From positions 1-64,000 of the forward strand of contig OENT01000018.1 of NCBI GenBank assembly GCA_900239685.1: a DNA stretch of 64,000 nucleotides, written 5' to 3'. Source of the DNA: Rotaria macrura. Taxonomy: Eukaryota; Rotifera; Eurotatoria; Philodinida; Philodinidae. The notes under the pieces are model-generated. The model was not told the origin of the DNA and searched no databases. It saw nothing but the letters and a program-made list of their open reading frames with translations. Below, one piece after another: positions 59,481 through 64,000 of this stretch. How positions within the stretch are numbered: the stretch's first letter is position 1; the number at the start of each line of letters is the position of its first letter. Both the position numbers and the translations under genes were made by a program.

Positions 59481-60927
59481 ATGTTTGGCGAGATCGATTA
59501 TTCATTACCCAATCCCTATGGCTCATCTCAGCATTTATCTCGTATTTTAACTGGTGTCCCATCGCCTGATATTCAACATAATTCACGATTATCTTCAAAT
59601 CTTAATTGGAGTTACTATTCACTTGATTTTTTTCTCAACAATTTCAATACAATGCCGAACAACGAAACAACATTATTGAATTCAACTTTAACAAATTATT
59701 CTACTAGTGCCCATGAAAAATTATCATCCGATGATGAAGCACCTGATCATCTTCTCTACCTTATAATTCCACTTTATTCACTTGTTTTTGTTATTGGTAC
59801 CATTGGAAACATCTTAGTTATATTAACTGTTGTCACAGTTAAACAAATGCGTAATACAACTAATGCACTAATATTACATTTAGCTATTGCGAATTTATCA
59901 TTTGTACTTATGTGTATACCACATACAATATATGTTTATGTTGTTCATTCATATTATTTTCCAAGACTTTTGTGTAAAATAGCAAATACATTGATGTATC
60001 TAAGTGCATATGTTAGCATTTATATACTTGTATTAATGTCGATCGATCGATTTCTTGGCGTTGTTTTAGCTGTTCAATCAGTTAAATATCGTACTGAACG
60101 TAATGCACATTTAGCTGTTATCATTGTTTGGTTAATTGGCATCATATTTGCTTCACCCAACATGTAGGTATTAATCAAAATCGTAGACATAATAGCACTT
60201 AATCGATCTATTTGATCTACATTTCAAAAAATGATCTATATATTTTCGTTTTTCACATAGGGTCTACTATGATGTATTACTTGATTCGAATTCTGATGTT
60301 TGGCTATGTATTTTTCGTGGTGATAGCCCGTTTTTAAATACAGCTCGACGTGTAACAGCTTATTTTTTTGCTCTATTTGGTTTAATTGTTCCATTAATTG
60401 TAATTGCTATACTCTATGGTCTCATTATAAATATCTTACGTAAAAATTCGAAAGGCAAACAAGTAGCAAAAGGTAAAAAACGTGTAACAAGAATGGTATC
60501 AGCTGTTATATCATCATTCGTTATATGTTGGACACCGATGCAAATATATTTATTATATACTCATCATAATCAAGTAACAATATCATTTGCTATTATTGCT
60601 CAAAGTCTTGTTTATATATCATCATGTGTTAATCCAATATTGTATGCATTTTTATCTGAACCATTTCGGAAAGCATTTCAACAATTTCTCACATGTGGCA
60701 ATGTATTATTAAATCGATCAACTCATCAAAGTGGTAACGAAACAGTTATATCAAGTAAATCGAACTATTGTGCTGTACAACGACAAACGGAGACAAACAA
60801 ACTGCTACCATTAAAGTCAACTATAAATGATCATCAACGAACAAAAACTGAGACTACTTCATTGACAGCATCTGAACGAATCAATCATGATCTTGTATCA
60901 AATACAAATACGCCTAGTTTAGGTTAA
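59481..60927 (+). CDS. Allatostatin-A/galanin-like neuropeptide receptor
   Basis: Two exons (59481-60163, 60261-60927; 97-nt GT-AG intron at the end of TM4, splitting M228) give 449 residues. A long N-terminus has glycosylation sites N42, N61, N67 and N72. TM1 (about 92-118) has G-N110; TM2 (128-150) reads LAIANLS, so the conserved TM2 aspartate is N138. C165 starts TM3, D-R-F stands for DRY (189-191), ICWTPMQ gives CWxP in TM6 and NPILY is NPxxY in TM7, followed by SEPFRKAF, the helix-8 text of the allatostatin-A, galanin and somatostatin receptors. Plasma-membrane receptor for an amidated neuropeptide, probably in neurons or gut. The first ATG was used; M58 is an alternative that still leaves two glycosylation sites. 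No neighbouring ligand gene is evident. Confidence 0.85.
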
Positions 60928-60937
60928 AAATACAGAC

Positions 60938-60943
60938 AATAAA
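60938..60943 (+). promoter_or_regulatory. Polyadenylation signal of peptide receptor gene
   Basis: AATAAA ten bases after the stop, with a second copy at 61026. The second is better placed for normal cleavage. Confidence 0.45.
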
Positions 60944-63900
60944 ACTATTCTTTCGGTGGTGCTTTACTATTTTATTGTCGATTTTCGTTCTTTACTTATG
61001 TCTTTGCCTCTTTAAAGTCTATATAAATAAAGAAGTATTGTGCAATGTAAATATGCTTTATCCATAATTGAACAAAAAAAAACCATTTCTATGTTGCTTT
61101 GCAGATATACTCATATTTGTTCGCAAGTCTTGCTTTTTTCTAATGCTTTCTTTGACAAAATGTGTACGTACAAGTGAAGAAGTAGAAAAAAGAAAAAACT
61201 TATTTCATAAGAACTTATGAATGCATTTTTTTAAAATGTAGCATAGGCTAAATGAATGACATAGAGTACTTAATAAAACAGCTCACTTCAGTAAGAAAAA
61301 GAACGACATATAATTTTTCATTCGTTTTACTAGAAAACGTTATAGATTACATTTAGTCATTTTCATAAGAGTTGTCATGTTCAAATAGATTTTAATTGAA
61401 AATAAAAATGAACTGTCGAAATATCGATTGATAATATTGAATGAACATGTATGTGATATAGTGAATTGATGATGAACTAAAAGTATATCAATCCGATAGA
61501 ATTTATCAAATAAACTAGAAAAATTGTTCATCTTTTATAGTCGAACTCTACTTCAATATTCTCAATCAAATTTAATAACGGAAATTGAATAAAGCGTATT
61601 GATCACAAGAATCTTTCTTTCTGTTATTTTGCATTCAACGATCTAGCTAGTGCACATCCACTACTATGTAGTCTAACGAATTCGGCATGCTCGACTTTTT
61701 TCGACGAACTCTAGATTTTGATGAGATTTTCATTTCACATCTAACATTAATAATCTTTTGAAATTTTTAATTATTCGAAATAGTACTAACTTACAATTAT
61801 CCATAGTTGTTTCAAATACGTTCTTGAAACCTATTGATAAAACAAGAATCAATATCTATTTTAGTATCTTATTTACTACATAGATCATCATGACTATGAG
61901 TAAATCGATGACTAAGATTGAAATTCAAAGATTCTCATCAGTTGGTATTGATACTCAGACTTATAATGAACAATCTACGCATGTATCATGGTTAGGATAA
62001 CAATTAAAACACCTCCTTGAAAATATCGATGAACATACGATGAGTCGAGTTCATTCCTTATTCAAACCGATCCTCCTCAACAATTACAATTATCAATATC
62101 TCATCAAACTACTTAGTTTTCGTCACACTGGTTTCAACTCGACCACACTCATCTAATTCAAGGAGCAACAGATTAATTTGATACTGTCTTGAAATGTATC
62201 GAGGGATTTTAACTATTCATGAACTAATCCGATAGAAAATTTCATTAAGTATAGTCATACAATCTGATCTTCTGATTAACAATAGCATACCACTGAGTCT
62301 AATTACATGAATCAGGATATTGCCTTGAATATTCATCGACTATGCCACCTTCACCATCACGTGATTTAACATCAAAAAGATTCGTTCTATGATCAACGGT
62401 TATTTCTTTATTGTGGCAACAGATCTCGATGTAAATATCAATCATAGGACTACTAGAACTTGATTCAATATTCACAACTTATTTTTTTACTTCAATCACG
62501 ACAATAAGTCATAAAACCATACTAGATCGAAATCTATCATTATCTGACAATCGATATACATGAAAGTTTATCTATTGTCAGTGTTTTAAAGAATAGAAAG
62601 AGTTCTTCTATACATCCTCAACTCATTCACTTCTGCTTAATTATGAAATCGATGATTCATTAAGTGTCTTCAAGCACTTCAAAAATTGTTTCTCTCATCT
62701 TTTGTCTATTCAAATTGAGTATTGTTCATTGAGCGTTGCAGTCAACACAAGTTTTTATTTTGAGGCACTTTTTGGAAGTGTTGATTTTCTTCTAGAACAA
62801 CTAGTCATTTAACTCTGTCAATTTCTAATGTATAGTACCGCCTACATTCACTTAGATGTTGCATTCTTGTTCGTTACTTTGTGTTAGTTCATTTTCTATT
62901 CAAGACATGAACTGAATGTAAGTACTTTCAAATGTCTGATGAATCACATAACAAGTTTTATTTATCAATTCCATCAAATGGACTTCAGAATCTTCTTCTA
63001 GTTGATACAGCAATATATGAATTATTGAAAAAGATGGCTCATCAATATCGACAGAAATACTATTTCTTTTACTATTCAGACAATAGATTTGTATAATATA
63101 GCAATGGTTCAATTACATGTCAATCGGTTTTTAATAATGTGTATTTTGACTTGAGAATGAATTAATCGATGATGAAAGCATTCTAAAAAATACGCTAATA
63201 GACCAATCAGATTTGAAAAAAAAATTATACTCATTATCAAATGAGTATTCGGCCTTTATCAATGGTAGGAATAATCTAGCATGAAAATAGCATTCCTTGA
63301 TATGCGATTCTTAAATTTTTCTTATACATCTTGAAGTGTCTTACAGATTTTGTCATTGTATTCGACTTATCTAGTAAAACATGCTACATAGAAGATAGAA
63401 TAATGGATATAAATTATTTTCGTTTACAACCAGCCATTAAAACTGCCACTAAAATCTTGGCTTGTCTATAACTAGTGGTGACATCATTTGGAAATACTTC
63501 AATGTATTCTGCCATGCATGGATATTATTTGTTTGATTTCGTGTTGTGTAAATGGGCATCATTCTTTCTCTTATGTGATGCATTTTAGAAAAATGTCATG
63601 GAACTTAGTTATAATACTCTATGTCGTCACTTCAAATCGCTAAAATTTTAAATTTCATAGTTTTACTCAGCGACACATGGTAATGGTAGATTGCCTCATA
63701 CCTAATGGTTCTCCATTCCAACATTGTTGAACTTGAAAACACATAAATACTGATATTTTCGAATTACGTCTTTGAATATCAAACGAATTTCAGAGCGATT
63801 ATCTGTCATAGATACTCAACTGTTATTAGAATGATTTTCACTACGATTCATGTCGATAAATAAGTTGAATGTGTTTAATAGTTCGAGAAAAATATTTGAT

Positions 63901-64000
63901 TGATTATATTCAAAGAAGTGACTTTCCTCGTCATTTATCTTTCTATGTGAAATAGATACGATTGTTTAATTTATATTTACTGAAAGTAGATCAATTTAGG
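60944..64000. other. No recognisable gene
   Basis: 3 kb of AT-rich sequence. Around 61890-62160 the text is slightly more coding-like (a run of codons interrupted by stops, with CCTCCTCAACAATTACAATT) and may be an old gene remnant. The 70-codon frame at 62900-63112 has no support. Confidence 0.45.

Noticed and set aside
61890-62160. A protein gene with broken codons
   Set aside because: The coding impression is weak, stops interrupt it, and no family could be named.

Overview
This window looks like nuclear DNA of a bdelloid rotifer (Adineta/Rotaria type). The reasons are an AT-rich background, spliced genes with very short introns (about 50-100 nt, GT-AG), small DNA transposons, and above all a single-exon gene that joins an arginine-type ADP-ribosyltransferase to a long run of 42-residue TPR units. 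From memory, that architecture is abundant in bdelloids and rare elsewhere. No database search was possible, so the organism call is an inference.

Layout. 1-15 kb is an accessory block. It holds one orphan rhodopsin-type GPCR (5063-6040) surrounded by DNA-transposon material: small foldback elements built from one short word repeated in both orientations, two elements carrying FLYWCH zinc-finger fragments (6.3-8.8 kb), a decayed hAT transposase (9.4-11.3 kb), and a TTAA-flanked element (13.9-14.8 kb). 16.1-18.7 kb (minus) is the ADP-ribosyltransferase/TPR gene. 20-22.2 kb is a second transposon cluster: a hAT-type miniature element with a perfect 8-bp target duplication, a palindromic element enclosing a tRNA-like sequence, and a 730-bp hAT element with a near-perfect 8-bp duplication.

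24-35.5 kb is the gene-dense part: a smoothelin-domain coiled-coil protein (minus, five exons), a membrane-anchored CAP-domain protein, two unrelated short-chain dehydrogenases on opposite strands, and the mitochondrial inner-membrane protein GHITM/TMBIM5 (four exons). These are ordinary housekeeping or cytoskeletal genes with no sign of an operon.

35.5-59.5 kb is a stretch of about 24 kb with no protein gene that I can support. It contains an intron-bearing tRNA-Ser(GCU) gene, a degenerate copy of the same tRNA, a near-identical 545-bp duplication that skips the tRNA and is joined by a single N, a pogo/Tc1-like miniature element, and simple repeats. It ends at a two-exon class A neuropeptide receptor of allatostatin-A/galanin type (59481-60927). 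The last 3 kb hold nothing recognisable.

The items most worth follow-up are the ADP-ribosyltransferase/TPR protein with its uncharacterised N-terminal domain, the shared design of the miniature elements (bodies made almost only of their own subterminal word, three with 8-bp hAT duplications), the tRNA-like sequence inside a perfect-ended foldback, the single-N joins that suggest collapsed assembly, and the peptide receptor that lacks the usual TM2 aspartate.
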